Positions 62,454-64,000 of a DNA stretch of 64,000 bases are shown here, in pieces; positions within the stretch are counted from its first letter, which is position 1, and the number at the start of each line of letters is the position of its first letter. The DNA is taken from contig OZ023197.1 of the NCBI GenBank assembly GCA_963995505.1, positions 2,153,001-2,217,000 of the forward strand. The letters are read 5' to 3'. Made by a program: the position numbers and the translations under genes. The notes under the pieces were generated by a model. It saw only the letters and a list, made by a program, of their open reading frames with translations. It made no database searches and was not told the DNA's origin. Source of the stretch: Hypericum androsaemum. Its lineage: Eukaryota > Streptophyta > Magnoliopsida > Malpighiales > Hypericaceae.

Positions 62454-63042
62454 CAATGTTTTAAAAATCGATCCGGAAGGTGACCCGGAATTTTCAAAAT
62501 TTTTGGTTCATCCGGTCTGACCGGTTAGACCACTAGTCAGACCGAAACTTCTATTTTATATTAATATTATTAAATGAGGTTTAATAAATTTAATTTATCA
62601 TAAAAAAGATAAAATACCAAATACGTTTAAATATTTAGCAACTTTGTTATACAATTTATCTAAACAAAGTGTTCAAACATGAATTAAACAAGTCTAGAAG
62701 TACAAGAAGATGATTATACAAGTTTTTTTATTCGACATATTAGTCCAATTTAATTAACTTAGTTGATATATTATCAAGAATTGTTAAAAACATAAATTTG
62801 TTGTGATCCAAAAGTGATGTATACGCTCCGAGCATGGAAGTTAATTTTTTTCTAAATTAAATCCGATAAAATAAAAAAAATAAACACAAATTTGTGTGAT
62901 CCGGGTGAACCGGGTCACCTGGAAGTACCTGACCATATGGTCCGACCGAATTTTGGCCGGTCGAACTACTTGCTGAGTTTTAAGTAAAAATTGACCCGGG
63001 TTTGGTCCCGGATAGCGGTCCGACGTAGTTTTTAAAACATTG
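62454..63042. mobile_element. hAT-type MITE, 589 bp, 8-bp duplication (7/8)
   Basis: The ends are CAATGTTTTAAAAATCGATC and, as reverse complement, CAATGTTTTAAAAACTACG. They are flanked by TTGTTTAG (62446-62453) and GTGTTTAG (63043-63050). The sub-terminal regions are rich in CCGGTC/GACCGG words (CCGGTCTGACCGGTTAGACC on the left, GGTCCGACC on the right), while the middle is AT-rich. There is no ORF. Same general design as the MITE at 26707. Confidence 0.83.
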
Positions 63043-63050
63043 GTGTTTAG

Positions 63051-64000
63051 AATGATTTCACGGATATATAGAATTCAAATTATGATAAGGTATAAGTAAG
63101 TAGAAAAATTTATCTTTAAATTTTTTTTAATTAACCTTAAATTATATTTTATCAAACACATCTTGGATTCTATCGAAATGATGATGATGACGACTACAAA
63201 AATAATCATGCACCTAATATCTTAATTATTACAGCTCCACCGGCCTTGGTGAAAAAAAAAGAGAGAACTTAGAATGTAAAAGGTTAGAACCTTTTTTTTC
63301 TCCAATGATAAAAAGTTGGAACGTTGGAATAGCACTAATTTTTTACATCAGCGGCGACATGAATTTTACCCTTTTTTCTAGAATCTATAGCCCTATTCCA
63401 AGGGATTGTTCCAATTCAATAATTTCCGTGCTCGGCCAATTCAATAACTAGTTTTGTGCTGACGAATAGATGAACTTACAGGATTTAATTCTTGTTGAAT
63501 GTAGTTATGATGTAAAAACCCAAAAAAAAATTTGGAATAGAATTTATTGATCCATTGGAACTTCAAATGTCTGAATTTTTCGAGGGATAACAACTTCGGG
63601 ATTTCAACGAAGTTGGTGCACAAATTACTTGGTCCATTGACGTTTTTATTATATTTTTTTTTTGAGAAACGATCCAGTCAAATGTCAATTTACCCAGATA
63701 ATTAATATGCTTCCCATATAAAAAGAACACAAAATCAAATGCCAATTTCACTAGTCCATCACAACTGGGCTAGGTCCAAGTTCCCTCAATTGCAAAAATT
63801 CTTTTCTGCCGGCACTTAACAAAGATAATTGTTTTTTCAAATTTGAATAAATGAAAAAGATAAATTAATCGAACTACTAAACTCGAAATAACTTAAATTA
63901 GTGAATTCAAAGAAACCATCCGAGAGCAAGCATTCTCCTTTACTACTATAGTCTATATCTTTCGGTGCTTAACTTCTCCCTTTTCCATTTCCCCTTTATT
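63051..64000. other. AT-rich end of window, no gene seen
   Basis: Short ORFs only, with no recognisable family, RNA gene or structured repeat. Confidence 0.5.

Overview
This is a plant nuclear DNA window, most likely from a eudicot. Its genes carry many short introns with GT/AG borders, the spaces between genes are AT-rich, and a nuclear tRNA-Thr is present. The proteins are plant types: a plant UTP20, a plastid hotdog thioesterase of the ALT/MKS2 family, short universal stress proteins, an At3g52170-like protein and cytosolic GlnRS. I cannot name the species. There is no bacterial-style operon, CRISPR array or plasmid.

Layout. Positions 434-17661 hold one very large minus-strand gene, UTP20, a component of the small-subunit processome that makes 18S rRNA. 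Positions 17.7-31 kb are gene-poor and packed with transposons: a SINE-like repeat, two Mutator-like elements (MULEs) with long inverted ends, a decayed hAT element with a perfect 8-bp target duplication, a foldback element, a hAT-type MITE and a PIF/Harbinger-type MITE. Positions 28.8-37.6 kb hold a small universal stress protein (USP) cluster on the minus strand: two four-exon genes and one truncated pseudogene, with duplicated downstream sequence. Positions 38-42 kb hold a 0.93-kb palindrome carrying ten GGCGCC boxes, a 1.48-kb MULE with a captured SAUR-like gene fragment, and a solo LTR. Positions 42.8-44.9 kb hold the plastid acyl-ACP thioesterase, 46.7-49.3 kb the At3g52170-like gene with a SINE just upstream of its second exon, and 50.07 kb the tRNA-Thr. 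Positions 52.98-59.98 kb hold glutaminyl-tRNA synthetase. The last 4 kb contain an LTR-like relic and another hAT-type MITE.

How the genes relate. All protein genes recognised are on the minus strand, but they are independent transcription units. Two of them, UTP20 and GlnRS, plus the tRNA gene serve ribosome biogenesis and translation. UTP20, GlnRS and the At3g52170-like gene each have a telo-box-like AAACCCTA word near the start, as is common for growth-linked housekeeping genes in plants.

Most unusual content. Five MULEs of different families share the same long-inverted-repeat design, and three show 9-bp target duplications. The USP tail duplication preserves 'empty sites' for two MITEs, which gives their relative age. 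USP copy 2 can be intact only if its first intron uses a GC donor. The GGCGCC palindrome is the least explained object. I see no clearly new biochemical system; these are the best leads.
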